Below are positions 1-10,282 of a stretch of 64,000 nt of DNA, piece after piece. The number at the start of each line of letters is the position of its first letter. Positions within the stretch are counted from its first letter, which is position 1. The notes under the pieces are model-generated. The model was not told the origin of the DNA and did no database searches. It saw only the letters and a list, made by a program, of their open reading frames with translations. This DNA comes from Dyadobacter sediminis (GTDB taxonomy: Bacteria > Bacteroidota > Bacteroidia > Cytophagales > Spirosomataceae), in NCBI RefSeq assembly GCF_005860765.1, contig NZ_VCEI01000025.1:310001-374000 (forward strand). Reading direction: 5' to 3'. A program made the position numbers and the translations under genes.

Positions 1-2
1 AT

Positions 3-800
3 AAATTTGACATAGACCAGCGTGCCTCGGCCGTGGCTTACAGCCTGACGCTTGCTTCCTTTCCGGCCATTATTTTCCTTTTTACACTGATTCCCTACAT
101 TCCGATCGAAAATCTGGATCAGCAGATTATGGAAATGCTGCGCGAGAATATTCCGAGAGGAATTTACGAGGATGCCGATCAGACCATTATGGATATCATC
201 AGCCGGCCGCGCAAAGGCGTGCTTTCATTCGGTTTCATATTTGCCATGATTGCTTCAACCAACGGAATGATGTCGCTCATGCGTTCGTTTGATATGGTTT
301 ATGAAGACGTGGAAACGAGGGGTTTTCTGAAAAGCAGAGGAATTGCCACGCTGCTTACCTTGCTGCTGATTGCAGTGCTTTTCCTTTCGGTTATTCTGCT
401 CATTGTCGGAGACGGCGTCATGCATATTGTAAGTGAATGGCATATGCTGAAAGACAACTGGATTATCGTGCTTCTGAACATCACCCGTTACCTGATCAGT
501 TTCGGATCGCTGATGCTGACGATTTCCTTTATTTACCGGTTTGCCCCGACGCACGGCAGGCAGCAAAATTTTGTCAATACAGGTTCCATTGTTGCTTCCA
601 TCCTCATCATTGCGGCTACTTACGGGTTTTCATTTTACCTTTCCAATTTCAGTTCCTACAACAAACTTTACGGTTCCATCGGCACCATGATTGCGCTTAT
701 GATCTGGCTGTATCTGCTGGCATTTGTAATCATCCTCGGCTTTGAAATCAATGCCGGAATTCTGGCTGCAACCAGAAAACAGCGATCGTTGATACATTGA
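3..800 (+). CDS. YihY/virulence factor BrkB family membrane protein (5' partial)
   Basis: This is the C-terminal part of a polytopic inner-membrane protein of the YihY/BrkB family, whose biochemical function is not settled. The frame is open to the left edge (residues KFDIDQRASA precede the first in-window GTG at 33), so the true start lies outside the window and the GTG is probably internal. About six hydrophobic segments are visible, beginning with LTLASFPAIIFLFTLIPY and ending with a long segment around IGTMIALMIWLYLLAFVIILGFEINA, the conserved last helix of the family. The early DIDQRASAVAYS stretch is also typical. The next gene begins about 120 bases downstream after its own putative promoter. 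The old name ribonuclease BN for this family is a known misannotation. Confidence 0.85.
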   Translation, partial: KFDIDQRASAVAYSLTLASFPAIIFLFTLIPYIPIENLDQQIMEMLRENIPRGIYEDADQTIMDIISRPRKGVLSFGFIFAMIASTNGMMSLMRSFDMVYEDVETRGFLKSRGIATLLTLLLIAVLFLSVILLIVGDGVMHIVSEWHMLKDNWIIVLLNITRYLISFGSLMLTISFIYRFAPTHGRQQNFVNTGSIVASILIIAATYGFSFYLSNFSSYNKLYGSIGTMIALMIWLYLLAFVIILGFEINAGILAATRKQRSLIH

Positions 801-844
801 TTTGCCGTAAAATAACTATCCGGCATATTTATCTTCATTGTTGA

Positions 845-852
845 TAATTTTG
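845..852 (+). promoter_or_regulatory. Putative -7 element TAATTTTG
   Basis: TAATTTTG matches the Bacteroidota -7 consensus TAnnTTTG and lies 71 bases before the glycosyltransferase ATG. No TTTG lies at the right distance upstream, so support comes from the -7 box and its position alone. Confidence 0.35.
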
Positions 853-923
853 TGAACTGCGGCTGAAATCAGGTTTGTTTCCATGCCGTTGAAGGTGTGG
901 AACCGGTATGACAGCGATCTGAA

Positions 924-1895
924 ATGGAAGAGAAACAACAACCTGAAGTCAGCATTATCCTGACGGCCTATAATCAGGAAAAGTACATCGGAGAAGCCCT
1001 TGAATCCGTTCGCCAGCAGACTTATCCCGCCATTCAGCTTATTGTTATTGACAATGCCAGCACCGACAGGACTTTGTCTATCATTGAACAATACAAAGAA
1101 ACTTCCCCCGCTTTCCTGCTGATTAAAAACGCAAATAATAAGGGCCTTTGCAAAGCATTCAACCAGGGGCTTGCGGCTGCGTACGGGAAATATGCCATTG
1201 ATCTTTCCGGCGATGACGTGCTGATGCCGGAACGCGTTGCAAAACAGGTAAAATCATTCGAAGCACTTACAGATGACTACGCCGTGGTTTTTACCAATGC
1301 GGTTTATATTGATACGGACGGAAAGGAAAAGAAGACGCATTATCCGGTTGATGTCAATGGAAAATCCCTGCAGAAAGTACCGTCCGGTGATGTTTACAAG
1401 AATGTCCTGGAAAAATATTTCATTTGTACGCCGACCATGATGATGCGGACATCCGTGCTGCATTATCTGGGCGGTTACGATGAATCGCTCCATTTTGAAG
1501 ATTTTGATTTCTGGGTCCGTTCGTCGGCACAGTTTCACTATTTTTATCTGGATGAGGTTCTTACCAAAAAGAGAATGGTGCCTGGTTCTTTATCGGCCAG
1601 GGTGTATCAGAAAGGAAGTGGAATCCTTTTTTCGTGTTACGAAGTTTGTAACAAAGCATATGATCTGAACCGCGATCAGGAGGAATTTGATCTGCTTGCT
1701 GCCAGAATACGTACGTTTATCAGAAAATGTCTGTATGCCGGAGAATTCGAACTTGCAGAGCAGTTTTGCAAGCTTTTAAACTACATTGAGAATCCCGGCT
1801 GGCAAACGGAACTGATTATGGTACTGTGCAGATTACGTCTTCCGGTGAATTCCCTGTATCGTTTTTATCTAAAAAACTTAAAAAAAGTTGGATAA
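924..1895 (+). CDS. Glycosyltransferase family 2 protein
   Basis: A cytoplasmic GT-A fold glycosyltransferase of 323 residues, expected to move a sugar from a nucleotide donor to a glycan or lipid-linked acceptor. The N-terminus has the family pattern ILTAYNQEKYIGEALESV (residues about 11-28), then VIDNASTDRT (about 40-49), and a metal-binding DxD-like segment LSGDD near residue 96. The last 100 residues lack obvious membrane helices, so it is probably soluble or peripherally bound. The ATG at 924 is the natural start because the conserved beta-strand begins about ten residues later. The genes on either side do not form a recognisable polysaccharide cluster, so donor and acceptor cannot be predicted. 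Confidence 0.85.
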   Translation: MEEKQQPEVSIILTAYNQEKYIGEALESVRQQTYPAIQLIVIDNASTDRTLSIIEQYKETSPAFLLIKNANNKGLCKAFNQGLAAAYGKYAIDLSGDDVLMPERVAKQVKSFEALTDDYAVVFTNAVYIDTDGKEKKTHYPVDVNGKSLQKVPSGDVYKNVLEKYFICTPTMMMRTSVLHYLGGYDESLHFEDFDFWVRSSAQFHYFYLDEVLTKKRMVPGSLSARVYQKGSGILFSCYEVCNKAYDLNRDQEEFDLLAARIRTFIRKCLYAGEFELAEQFCKLLNYIENPGWQTELIMVLCRLRLPVNSLYRFYLKNLKKVG

Positions 1896-1947
1896 TCAGG
1901 AAGGATTTGTGCTTTGTGATTGTTAAATTATAAAGAGAATTTTTTCT

Positions 1948-2574
1948 ATGCCTGCTGAATTTATTAAAATTTACCCCCAGAATCCCGATGAAAGAAGAAT
2001 CCTGCAGGTTGTAAACTGCCTTCGGGACGGTGGTCTGGTTATTTATCCTACGGATACGGTGTATGGTCTGGGCTGTGATATTTATAATGCACGGGCAGTG
2101 GAGCGGATCGCCAGGATCAAGGGTATTAAGCCGCAAAAAAATGATTTTTCATTCATATGCTACGATCTCAGCCACATATCCGATTTTGCCAGAGTTGAGA
2201 ACGCAGCTTTCAAAATCATGAAACGGGTTTTGCCGGGACCTTACACTTTCATTCTGGAAGCCACCAGCAACGTTCCGAAATTACTGAATACAAACAAGAA
2301 AACCGTTGGGATCCGTGTTCCGGACAACCTTATTCCGAGGCTGATTGTAAAACAGCTGGGCAATCCGATTGTAACAACTTCGATAAAAGATGACGATGAA
2401 GTTATCGAGTATTCTACTGATCCGGAATTAATATACGAAAAGTTTCAGCATCAGGTGGACATGGTTGTTGATGGCGGATATGGCGGAAATGTTGCATCCA
2501 CGATTGTAAAAGCGGATTCCGGGAATTTTGAAATTGTTCGGGAAGGCCTGGGCGATGTGAGTGTTTTCCTGTGA
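1948..2574 (+). CDS. YciO/TsaC-family threonylcarbamoyl-AMP synthase-like protein
   Basis: A 208-residue YrdC-fold protein. The family makes threonylcarbamoyl-AMP from threonine, bicarbonate and ATP for the t6A modification of tRNA. Visible family segments are [12 protein letters not shown] (about residues 32-43), [20 protein letters not shown] (about 59-78), [17 protein letters not shown] and [10 protein letters not shown]. It has no Sua5 C-terminal domain. The wording of the second and third segments is closer to the YciO subfamily, whose members have the fold but are reported to be poor replacements for TsaC. The automatic name tsaC may therefore overstate the function; another TsaC could be elsewhere in the genome. 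ATG start at 1948. Confidence 0.8.
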   Translation: MPAEFIKIYPQNPDERRILQVVNCLRDGGLVIYPTDTVYGLGCDIYNARAVERIARIKGIKPQKNDFSFICYDLSHISDFARVENAAFKIMKRVLPGPYTFILEATSNVPKLLNTNKKTVGIRVPDNLIPRLIVKQLGNPIVTTSIKDDDEVIEYSTDPELIYEKFQHQVDMVVDGGYGGNVASTIVKADSGNFEIVREGLGDVSVFL

Positions 2575-2672
2575 AATCAGAATTGTAATGATTTAAGCCG
2601 TTCATGAACAAGGCGGTTTTGGTAAAATAATTATTATGAATTTTTTGATAATATCATAAGCCTTTAGCATAT

Positions 2673-3338
2673 TTGGTAGTGCCGGATTTTTTTTCTATAA
2701 ACAAACAGTGCCGGGAAGTGCGGCTTGAACTGCAGTATTTGCCTTGTCTGGAATATTTCACCTGTATACTACAGTACGACCGTATTCACGTTGATATTGA
2801 AGAAAGGTATGTGAAGCAAACTTACCGCAACCGCTGTAAAGTGCTTACTACAAATAAAATTGATGTATTGACGGTACCGGTCAAAAGTTATGAAGCGGGC
2901 TGTCTTACAAAGGATGTAAAAATCGATTACAATCAGGACTGGGTACGTCGTCACCTGGGATGTTTTAAATCGGCATACGGGAAGTCTCCGTTTTATGAGT
3001 TTTATGCACCCGGGCTGCTACGGATTTACCAGAAGAATTTCGCTTTTCTTGTTGACCTGAATTATGAATTATTGACATTTTGTCTTAAATTGGTTGGAGT
3101 CAAAAAGGAAGTCATGTACAATTTGTCAGGTGAAATAAATAGACCGGAGTGTGTGGTTAATGATATTTCGCTTATAAACAACAGGAAAGGCAATAATTTA
3201 TTCAAATATTATCAGCCAGTACCTTATTATCAAACCTTCGGGAATGATTTTGTGAGTAACTTAAGTATTGTTGATTTACTTTTCAATATGGGGCCGGAAG
3301 CAAAAAGTGTTTTGTTAAGATCCTGTAAGTCTCAGTAA
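2673..3338 (+). CDS. WbqC family protein
   Basis: A 221-residue WbqC-family protein. Members occur in surface polysaccharide loci and are thought to act in sugar or amino-sugar modification, but many Bacteroidota carry a stand-alone housekeeping copy like this one. The opening LELQYLPCLEYFTCIL, the basic QTYRNRCKVLTTN and the PFYEFYAPGL region are characteristic. The start is uncertain: the first in-frame codon is a TTG at 2673 and a GTG follows at 2679, both only about 15-18 codons before the conserved LELQYLP strand. The gene lies between the YciO-like gene and clpC in the same orientation. Its substrate cannot be read from the context. Confidence 0.75.
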   Translation: MVVPDFFSINKQCREVRLELQYLPCLEYFTCILQYDRIHVDIEERYVKQTYRNRCKVLTTNKIDVLTVPVKSYEAGCLTKDVKIDYNQDWVRRHLGCFKSAYGKSPFYEFYAPGLLRIYQKNFAFLVDLNYELLTFCLKLVGVKKEVMYNLSGEINRPECVVNDISLINNRKGNNLFKYYQPVPYYQTFGNDFVSNLSIVDLLFNMGPEAKSVLLRSCKSQ

Positions 3339-3403
3339 GCTATTTTGAACAAACAAGGATCAAGTAGCATTTAGAATATTAAAACACTTTTTATTGCTAC
3401 ACA

Positions 3404-5944
3404 ATGGAAGCAAAATTTTCGAATAGAGTGAAAGAAGTAATCTCGATGAGCCGGGAAGAAGCCCTGCGTCTCGGGCATGATTACATTGGAGCAGAGCACT
3501 TGTTATTAGGAATGATTCGTGAGGGCGATGGAGTTGCGATTGGTTTACTGAAGAAACTTGGCGTTTCCCTGGATGATGTAAGGCAGCATATCGAGCAGGC
3601 TACAAAAGGCGCTGCTACCAATAATGTCAAGAATCTTCAGAATATTCCTTTGACAAGGCAGTCAGAAAAGGTATTAAAGATTACATATCTGGAAGCCAAG
3701 ATATTCAAGAGTACTTTAATCGGGACCGAGCACTTGCTTTTGTCTATATTAAGGGATGAAGATAATGTCGGAACCCAGATATTGCATAAATTCAATGTTA
3801 ACTACGAAGTCATCAAAGAAATGTTAGAATATCAATCATCAGGATCCAGACCTCATATGGGTCCGGAGACCGAAGACGGAGATGATGAAGCAAGAGGTGG
3901 CATGTTTGGAGGCGGAAGTGGTTCCGCATCCGGAAAAGAGTCAAAAGGAGCTGAAAAATCCCGCACACCTGTATTGGACAACTTTGGACGGGATCTGACC
4001 AAAATGGCCGAAGTCGGTAAACTGGATCCGATTGTAGGACGTGAAAAAGAAATCGAGCGCGTTGCACAGATCTTGAGCCGTCGTAAAAAGAACAATCCGA
4101 TTCTGATTGGTGAGCCCGGTGTTGGTAAAACAGCCATTGCAGAAGGTCTTGCTTTGAGAATTGTTCAGAAAAAAGTATCACGCGTTTTGTTTGGAAAACG
4201 TGTTGTAACGCTTGATCTGGCTTCGTTGGTAGCCGGAACCAAATACCGCGGTCAGTTTGAAGAAAGAATGAAAGCGGTCATGAACGAGCTTGAAAAATCG
4301 CCGGACGTTATCCTTTTCATTGACGAGCTTCACACGATTGTAGGTGCTGGCGGTGCATCGGGTTCTCTGGATGCATCCAACATGTTCAAGCCTGCATTGT
4401 CACGCGGTGAAATTCAATGTATCGGTGCAACCACACTGGATGAGTATCGTCAGTATATCGAGAAAGATGGTGCCTTGGCACGTCGTTTTCAGATGGTTAT
4501 GGTGGATGCAACTTCCATCGAAGAAACCATTCAGATTCTTGAAAACATCAAGGATAAATACGAAGATCATCACCATGTAAATTATACGCCGGAATCAATC
4601 AGCACAGCTGTAAAATTATCGGAGCGCTATATTACGGATCGTTTTCTGCCGGATAAAGCCATTGACGTTCTGGACGAAGTAGGCGCACGCGTTCACATCA
4701 GCAACATTACGGTTCCTGAGGACATTCTGCTTCTTGAAGAACAGATCGAGAACATCAAACAGGAAAAAAACAGGGTTGTCAAAAGCCAGAAATACGAAGA
4801 AGCAGCACAGCTCAGAGATCGTGAGAAAAAATTGATTGATCAGCTGGAACGTGCCAAACTTGCCTGGGAAGAAGAAACCAAGCAAAAGCGTTATACCGTT
4901 ACAGAACAGAACGTTGCGGAAGTAGTCGCCATGATGACGGGTATTCCGGTAACCAACGTTTCCATGGACGAAGGCAAGAAATTGCTGAACATGGCCGACG
5001 AGCTTAAAGCTAAGGTAATTGGTCAGAATCCGCCGATTGAAAAACTGGTTAAAGCCATTCAGCGTACAAGAGTCGGTTTGAAAGATCCTAAAAAGCCAAT
5101 CGGTTCATTTATTTTCCTCGGACCAACCGGTGTAGGTAAAACCGAACTTGCGAAAGTTTTGTCTACTTATCTGTTTGATAAAGACGATTCTTTGGTGCGT
5201 ATCGATATGAGTGAGTACATGGAGAAATTCAGCGTATCCCGCTTGGTAGGAGCTCCTCCGGGATATGTAGGTTACGAAGAAGGTGGTCAGTTGACTGAAA
5301 AAATCCGTCGTAAACCGTACAGCGTTGTCTTGCTGGATGAAATCGAGAAGGCGCATCCGGATGTATTTAATATTCTCTTGCAAGTTCTGGACGATGGTAT
5401 TCTGACGGACGGACTTGGACGCCGTGTCGATTTCAGAAATACGATCATTATCATGACATCCAACATTGGTGCACGTGATCTGAAAGACTTCGGTACGGGA
5501 ATCGGTTTCTCTACAAGAGCGAAAACTGAAAACCAGGATGACATCATGAAAGGCACGATTCAAAGTGCACTTCGCAAAGCGTTCTCGCCTGAATTCCTGA
5601 ACCGTCTTGACGATGTGATTGTCTTTAATTCATTGCAGCGCGAAGATCTGCACAGAATCATTGACATTTCTCTTGGCAAACTGTTCAACCGCGTAAAAGG
5701 TTTGGGTTATGAAATTGAACTTACAGTAGCTGCGAAAGACTTTTTGTCGGATAAAGGGTACGATCCGCAATACGGAGCACGTCCATTAAACCGGGCCATT
5801 CAGAAATATCTTGAAGATCCCGTTGCAGAAGAAATCCTGAAAGGTGACTTGCGTGAAGGTGACGTACTGGTTGCCAATCATGAAGAAAACAGTGAACAAC
5901 TTGTTATCAGTGTTCGTAAGAAAGAAGAGGAACTGGCCAACTAA
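3404..5944 (+). CDS. clpC: ATP-dependent Clp protease ATP-binding subunit ClpC
   Basis: A cytoplasmic AAA+ unfoldase that feeds substrates to the ClpP peptidase. It has 846 residues, normal for ClpC. Two N-terminal Clp repeats (about 1-145) are followed by a Gly/Ser-rich linker. The first AAA domain has Walker A GEPGVGKT near residue 236. A UVR/coiled-coil middle region ([20 protein letters not shown], about 449-468) distinguishes ClpC from ClpB and ClpA. The second AAA domain has Walker A GPTGVGKT near residue 573, followed by the C-terminal D2-small domain. A strong stem-loop terminator follows 30 bases after the stop, so transcription probably ends here. No mcsA, mcsB or ctsR neighbours are seen, as expected outside Firmicutes. 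Confidence 0.97.
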   Translation: MEAKFSNRVKEVISMSREEALRLGHDYIGAEHLLLGMIREGDGVAIGLLKKLGVSLDDVRQHIEQATKGAATNNVKNLQNIPLTRQSEKVLKITYLEAKIFKSTLIGTEHLLLSILRDEDNVGTQILHKFNVNYEVIKEMLEYQSSGSRPHMGPETEDGDDEARGGMFGGGSGSASGKESKGAEKSRTPVLDNFGRDLTKMAEVGKLDPIVGREKEIERVAQILSRRKKNNPILIGEPGVGKTAIAEGLALRIVQKKVSRVLFGKRVVTLDLASLVAGTKYRGQFEERMKAVMNELEKSPDVILFIDELHTIVGAGGASGSLDASNMFKPALSRGEIQCIGATTLDEYRQYIEKDGALARRFQMVMVDATSIEETIQILENIKDKYEDHHHVNYTPESISTAVKLSERYITDRFLPDKAIDVLDEVGARVHISNITVPEDILLLEEQIENIKQEKNRVVKSQKYEEAAQLRDREKKLIDQLERAKLAWEEETKQKRYTVTEQNVAEVVAMMTGIPVTNVSMDEGKKLLNMADELKAKVIGQNPPIEKLVKAIQRTRVGLKDPKKPIGSFIFLGPTGVGKTELAKVLSTYLFDKDDSLVRIDMSEYMEKFSVSRLVGAPPGYVGYEEGGQLTEKIRRKPYSVVLLDEIEKAHPDVFNILLQVLDDGILTDGLGRRVDFRNTIIIMTSNIGARDLKDFGTGIGFSTRAKTENQDDIMKGTIQSALRKAFSPEFLNRLDDVIVFNSLQREDLHRIIDISLGKLFNRVKGLGYEIELTVAAKDFLSDKGYDPQYGARPLNRAIQKYLEDPVAEEILKGDLREGDVLVANHEENSEQLVISVRKKEEELAN

Positions 5945-5974
5945 GCCGTTCATTCCGGAATGCAGCAATTATGC

Positions 5975-6006
5975 AAAAAGGCAGGTCGTACGATCTGCCT
6001 TTTTTT
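5975..6006 (+). terminator. Rho-independent terminator after clpC
   Basis: An AAAAAGGCAG...CTGCCTTTTTT hairpin with a palindromic TCGTACGA centre and one mismatch, followed by T-rich sequence. It begins 31 bases after the clpC stop codon. Confidence 0.85.
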
Positions 6007-6109
6007 GTTTGCAAATATTAACACCGTATGCTGAAAAGGAAAATACGTTTTTAGCAAAATCCCGTTATGATTTAGTTTATATTTAGCCCCAGAAAATTCG
6101 TATATTAAA

Positions 6110-7792
6110 ATGAATGTAAATTCCTGCAAAATCCTGTTTATTATTGGACTGCTTCTGAGTTTTCCGGCTTTTGATTCCGCTGCACAAAAACTTCCTTCCG
6201 GTCCGCAGGTAATGACATTTTTTTCGGATGCTGACGATACGGAGCAGCCTTATGGCCTCTATATACCAAAGAATTTTGATGAAAATAAAAAGTATCCGCT
6301 TGTGATTATGCTGCATGGCGCAGGCGACAATCACCGGCTTTCACTCCGCAGGGTTTTCGGCAAAAGTAATGCGGAAGGAGAAACGGATGTAGAAGCCACC
6401 AGGTATTTTCCGCAGTGGGAAAACGTGGATTTCATTGTTGCATCGCCGCTGGCAAGAGGAACTGCGGGTTACCAGGGAATTCCGGAAGAAGACGTTTATG
6501 ACGTTCTGGATGATGTTAAAAAACGCTTTAAAATTGATAAAAACCGGATTTACCTGACCGGTTTGTCCATGGGTGGCGGCGGTACGCTCTGGCTTGGACT
6601 TACACGGCCTGACATATGGGCTGCCATTGCGCCGGTTTGTCCTGCACCGCCTAGCGGCACTTTCGATCTGGCTCCCAATGCGCTGAACTTTCCGATCCAT
6701 TTTTTTCATGGCGATGCTGATCCCGTAGTGCCTGTTTCCGGAACGCAGAAGTGGGTTTCAGAATTACAGAACCTGGGTGTGGAAGTTAGTTACAAGGAGT
6801 TTGTAGATGTGAAACATGACAGCTGGGTCAGTGCTTATGATAATGAATTTATCTTCGAATGGTTCGGACATGCGGAAAGAAACCCTTATCCGGATCGTGT
6901 GAGATTTGTGAGCAAACTTTACAAATATGACAAGGCATTCTGGGTGAAATTTGACAAGATCAGTGATGGAATGCTGGCAGAAATAGATGCAAGATTTTCA
7001 AAGGCCAACAACATAGCCATTACAACAAAGAACCTGAATGCATTTACACTGAACCTGAAAAATCATCCGAAATTCAGTAATGCATCGGGTGTGAGTTTTA
7101 AGATTGATAATAACGAAATCAATGCAAAAACGGACAGCGTCGTTTCATTTGTAAAAAAGAACAATGCCTGGGTAGTTGGTACAATAACCGGCAACTCTGC
7201 AATGACGAAGAGAAAAGGAGCAGAAGGGCCGCTCTTCGATGCTTTTTCATCCCGGCATGTTTATGTCTACGGAACAGCCGATAATCCTTCTCAGGAAGAG
7301 TTGAAACGCAGAATGGATATCGCAAACCAGGCTGCGGACTGGGCACAATACCGCGGTCCTTTTCTGGGCAGAATGATGTTCTTTCCCCGCATATTGTCTG
7401 ACAAAGAAGTACGGCCAAGTGATCTGGAAAGCGCTAATCTGATTTTGTTTGGAACCAAAGAAACCAATAGTTTGATTGCAAGGCATGCAGACAAATTGCC
7501 GCTGCACCTGAATTCCGCTGACAAAGATTACGGCTTGTTTTACATATTTCCGATTGATAAACACTACGTAGCCATCAGTTCCGGATTGCCTTGGTGGACA
7601 GGCATGAAGGAAGAAGGTTTACCGTTTGTTCCTGTCATGCACCGGAAATTGCCGGAATTCAAAGATCTCGTTTTCTTCAAAGGCTCGATTTTAAATCCTG
7701 TTGCAGAAGGGTATTTTTCAGAAAACTGGCAGTTGACGGATGAAATGAAGAAAGCAATGGCAGGTTCCAACGTACTTAGCATTACCAAATAA
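6110..7792 (+). CDS. Secreted alpha/beta hydrolase (esterase/PHB-depolymerase-like)
   Basis: A 560-residue exported hydrolase. A Sec signal peptide covers about residues 1-26 (hydrophobic ILFIIGLLLSFPAF, cut near SAAQ). The hydrolase domain has the oxyanion segment LVIMLHGAG (about residues 65-73), the nucleophile elbow GLSMGGG near 151, an acid in HGDADPVVP and the likely catalytic His in DVKHDSW. This pattern fits feruloyl-esterase or polyhydroxybutyrate-depolymerase-like enzymes acting outside the cytoplasm. The C-terminal 300 residues are a second region without a motif I can name. The gene is followed by a Tat-exported sugar-isomerase-like gene 27 bases downstream, so the two may work together on a carbohydrate ester. 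Substrate unknown. Confidence 0.8.
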   Translation: MNVNSCKILFIIGLLLSFPAFDSAAQKLPSGPQVMTFFSDADDTEQPYGLYIPKNFDENKKYPLVIMLHGAGDNHRLSLRRVFGKSNAEGETDVEATRYFPQWENVDFIVASPLARGTAGYQGIPEEDVYDVLDDVKKRFKIDKNRIYLTGLSMGGGGTLWLGLTRPDIWAAIAPVCPAPPSGTFDLAPNALNFPIHFFHGDADPVVPVSGTQKWVSELQNLGVEVSYKEFVDVKHDSWVSAYDNEFIFEWFGHAERNPYPDRVRFVSKLYKYDKAFWVKFDKISDGMLAEIDARFSKANNIAITTKNLNAFTLNLKNHPKFSNASGVSFKIDNNEINAKTDSVVSFVKKNNAWVVGTITGNSAMTKRKGAEGPLFDAFSSRHVYVYGTADNPSQEELKRRMDIANQAADWAQYRGPFLGRMMFFPRILSDKEVRPSDLESANLILFGTKETNSLIARHADKLPLHLNSADKDYGLFYIFPIDKHYVAISSGLPWWTGMKEEGLPFVPVMHRKLPEFKDLVFFKGSILNPVAEGYFSENWQLTDEMKKAMAGSNVLSITK

Positions 7793-7819
7793 AAACAATC
7801 ATATAATTACAATTTAAAA

Positions 7820-8698
7820 ATGAAAAGCACAGAAAATATTTCCCGCAGATCGTTTGTAAAAGCAGGAGCTTTGCTGATGGCAACACCGGTGTTATCGAAT
7901 TGGGAAATGAAAGCATCTTCGAAAGTCGGATTGCAACTTTATACGCTGCGAAATGAGCTTTCAAAGGATCTGGAAGGCACTTTGAAAAAGGTTGCGGCAA
8001 TCGGGTATAAAGAAGTGGAACTATTCGGGTATACGGACGGGAAATTTTTTGGTAAAACAACCAAGGAGTTCAAGGCAATGCTGAAAAGCCTTGGACTAGA
8101 TCCGGTAAGCGGCCATTATGGTGCCGGTGTAGAAAGAAAAGATGTAAAAGGTACATTAAGCAATGACTGGCAGCGCGCTGTAGACGATGCAGCTGAACTG
8201 GGCCAGAAATATGTAAACTGTGCTTACTTGACGGATGCGGAAAGAAAATCTACTGACGACTATAAAAAGTACGTTGATCTGTTTAATAAATCAGGAGAAG
8301 TTGCTAAAAAGGCTGGTCTGCAGTTTGGTTATCACAATCATGATTTCGAATTCAAGAAAATGGACGGGCAGCTTCCATACGACCTTATAGCAAGTACTGA
8401 TCCGGAACTTGTCAAACTGGAACTGGATTTGTACTGGATAGTAAAAGCCGGAATGGATCCTGTCGATTTGTTCAAGAAATATCCGGGCCGTTTCCCTTTG
8501 TGGCATGTAAAAGACATGGATAAAGGCGATCAATCGTTTGCAGAAGTCGGAACGGGTTCCATTGATTTTAAGAAGATATTTGATGCACGTAAAATCGCCG
8601 GTATGACTCACTTTTTTGTGGAGCAGGATGTGGCCAAAAGGCCGCCGGTTGAAGCGATTGAAATCAGCTTTAAAAATGTGACAAAAATGAATGTATAA
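7820..8698 (+). CDS. Tat-exported sugar phosphate isomerase/epimerase-like protein
   Basis: A 292-residue TIM-barrel protein of the xylose isomerase-like superfamily. It starts with a twin-arginine signal (SRRSFVKAGALLMATPVL, residues about 8-25), so it is probably folded in the cytoplasm and exported to the periplasm. Barrel markers include GLQLYTLRNEL, GYKEVELFGY, FGYHNHDFEF with its metal-ligand-type histidines, KLELDLYW, and LWHVKDMDKG. Such exported members are common in Bacteroidota beside Gfo/Idh/MocA dehydrogenases and ThuA proteins. Here the partner is the secreted hydrolase immediately upstream, probably in one operon. The exact reaction, isomerase or epimerase, cannot be read from the sequence. 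Confidence 0.82.
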   Translation: MKSTENISRRSFVKAGALLMATPVLSNWEMKASSKVGLQLYTLRNELSKDLEGTLKKVAAIGYKEVELFGYTDGKFFGKTTKEFKAMLKSLGLDPVSGHYGAGVERKDVKGTLSNDWQRAVDDAAELGQKYVNCAYLTDAERKSTDDYKKYVDLFNKSGEVAKKAGLQFGYHNHDFEFKKMDGQLPYDLIASTDPELVKLELDLYWIVKAGMDPVDLFKKYPGRFPLWHVKDMDKGDQSFAEVGTGSIDFKKIFDARKIAGMTHFFVEQDVAKRPPVEAIEISFKNVTKMNV

Positions 8699-8708
8699 AA
8701 AATATAAA

Positions 8709-8737
8709 AAGACCCGGCCGCATGGCAGCCGGGTCTT
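8709..8737. terminator. Bidirectional terminator between convergent isomerase and atpH
   Basis: A 10-bp perfect stem AAGACCCGGC / GCCGGGTCTT with a 9-base loop. It lies between two convergent stop codons, with A-rich sequence on its left, so it can serve both strands. Confidence 0.8.
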
Positions 8738-8758
8738 CCAAATTAGCAGATAAAAATA

Positions 8759-9295
8759 TCAGTTTGTTAACTGTAACTTAAGTTCATTCAATCGGCTGCG
8801 AAGCGAAGCATCCACCTGACGGTCATCAATCCTGAGAATATAACCTCCGATCAGACTTGTATCGACTTTTTCGCTCAGATCAACAGTACTTCCTGTCGCG
8901 GAGGCAACAATGCCTTTAAACTGTTCACGCAATTCCGCTGTAAGCGGCGTGGTTGTAATAACCGTTGCTCTCTGAATTCCGCGGTAAAGATTGTAGCTTT
9001 TAATAAATTCGGCTGCAATCTCGTCCAGAATTGCCTCTCTGTTCTTTTTGGTAATAATGGTATAAATCGCATAGGAAACCGGATTAACTCGGTTTTCAAA
9101 AAGCGATTTTAGAATTCCAAGCTTTTTTTCATGACGTACGACCGGGCTTTTTAGTGCCAGCATCAGGCCACGGTTCTTATCGGCAGTGTCTTTGAACAAT
9201 AACATATCCTGATAAACTTCTTCCAGAACGTTCTGCTCTTTCGCAAGTTCGATCAGTGACTTTGCATATCGGGAAGCAACTATACTTACTGACAT
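8759..9295 (-). CDS. atpH: F-type ATP synthase delta subunit
   Basis: The peripheral-stalk subunit that joins the alpha/beta head to subunit b (178 residues, normal for OSCP/delta). The opening SIVASRYAKSLIELAKEQNVLEEVYQDM is the typical N-terminal helix, and the C-terminal GGYILRIDDRQVDASLRSRL is the conserved end (family pattern GG..i..gd...D.S...rl). It lies 21 bases after atpF on the same strand. The usual next genes, atpA and atpG, are not here: a terminator and a convergent gene follow immediately. Confidence 0.95.
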   Translation of the reverse strand: MSVSIVASRYAKSLIELAKEQNVLEEVYQDMLLFKDTADKNRGLMLALKSPVVRHEKKLGILKSLFENRVNPVSYAIYTIITKKNREAILDEIAAEFIKSYNLYRGIQRATVITTTPLTAELREQFKGIVASATGSTVDLSEKVDTSLIGGYILRIDDRQVDASLRSRLNELKLQLTN

Positions 9296-9316
9296 CGGAA
9301 ATTAATTTTATAAATT

Positions 9317-9811
9317 TTAATTAAGACGTGCAGATGAAGCAAGTTCTGCAATAAGGCTTTCCTGCGCTTCTTTATCTTTCAGTTCACGCTGCAAAACCTT
9401 TTCAGCAATTTCCAGGGAAAGCACAGCTACTTCTTTTCTGATTTTGGAAACGGCAAGCTGTTGTTCGTTACGAATAGTCTCACGCGCGCCTTCTATCATT
9501 TTTTGGGCTTCAACAGCAGCCTTGTCTTTGGATTCCAGAATGGTACGGTCAGCAGCTTCTTTGGCATCACGCAGAATCTGGTCGCGTACAGCATTGGCTT
9601 CTGCAATCAGCTTTTCGTTATCCGATTTCAGCTGAATCATTTCTGCTCTTGTTCTTTCCGCAAGATCCAGAGCGCCCTGAATTTCATTTTCGCGATCTTT
9701 AAGGCCTTTGATGATTGGTTTCCATGCAAACTTTGCCAAGATGAAAACAACCAGTAAGAATACCACCAGCATCCAGAAAATAAGGCCTGGGTTTGGAGTA
9801 AGCAATGACAT
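9317..9811 (-). CDS. atpF: F-type ATP synthase subunit b
   Basis: The membrane-anchored peripheral stalk of the ATP synthase. One N-terminal transmembrane helix (GLIFWMLVVFLLVVFILAKF) is followed by a long charged alpha-helix for dimerisation (about residues 30-164). The open frame runs further upstream to 9919, but I place the start at the ATG at 9811: the protein then begins MSLLTPNPGLIFW as in the family (164 residues), while the 36 extra residues resemble no known b subunit. A 163-base spacer separates it from atpE. It shares the operon with atpE, atpB and atpH. Confidence 0.93.
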   Translation of the reverse strand: MSLLTPNPGLIFWMLVVFLLVVFILAKFAWKPIIKGLKDRENEIQGALDLAERTRAEMIQLKSDNEKLIAEANAVRDQILRDAKEAADRTILESKDKAAVEAQKMIEGARETIRNEQQLAVSKIRKEVAVLSLEIAEKVLQRELKDKEAQESLIAELASSARLN

Positions 9812-9974
9812 AGTATAAATGAGTTTTGAGTGTAAGATTAATAAAGGATTGATCCTTTTACTTTTTTCTCTCTTTATTAAAAAGTTGTGGAAGCCTAATG
9901 CTTCCACGATGCATTTCATTTACTTTCATGCCTAGTGCTATGAAAGCAGGGCTGAATCAGCCCGAATTTTTTTA

Positions 9975-10262
<288 letters not shown>

Positions 10263-10282
10263 TTAATAAAAGAGAATGCGAA

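Noticed and set aside
40..800. Reading the BrkB-type gene as starting at the GTG at 33
   Set aside because: The frame is open to the left edge and the residues before the GTG fit the family, so the gene is partial.
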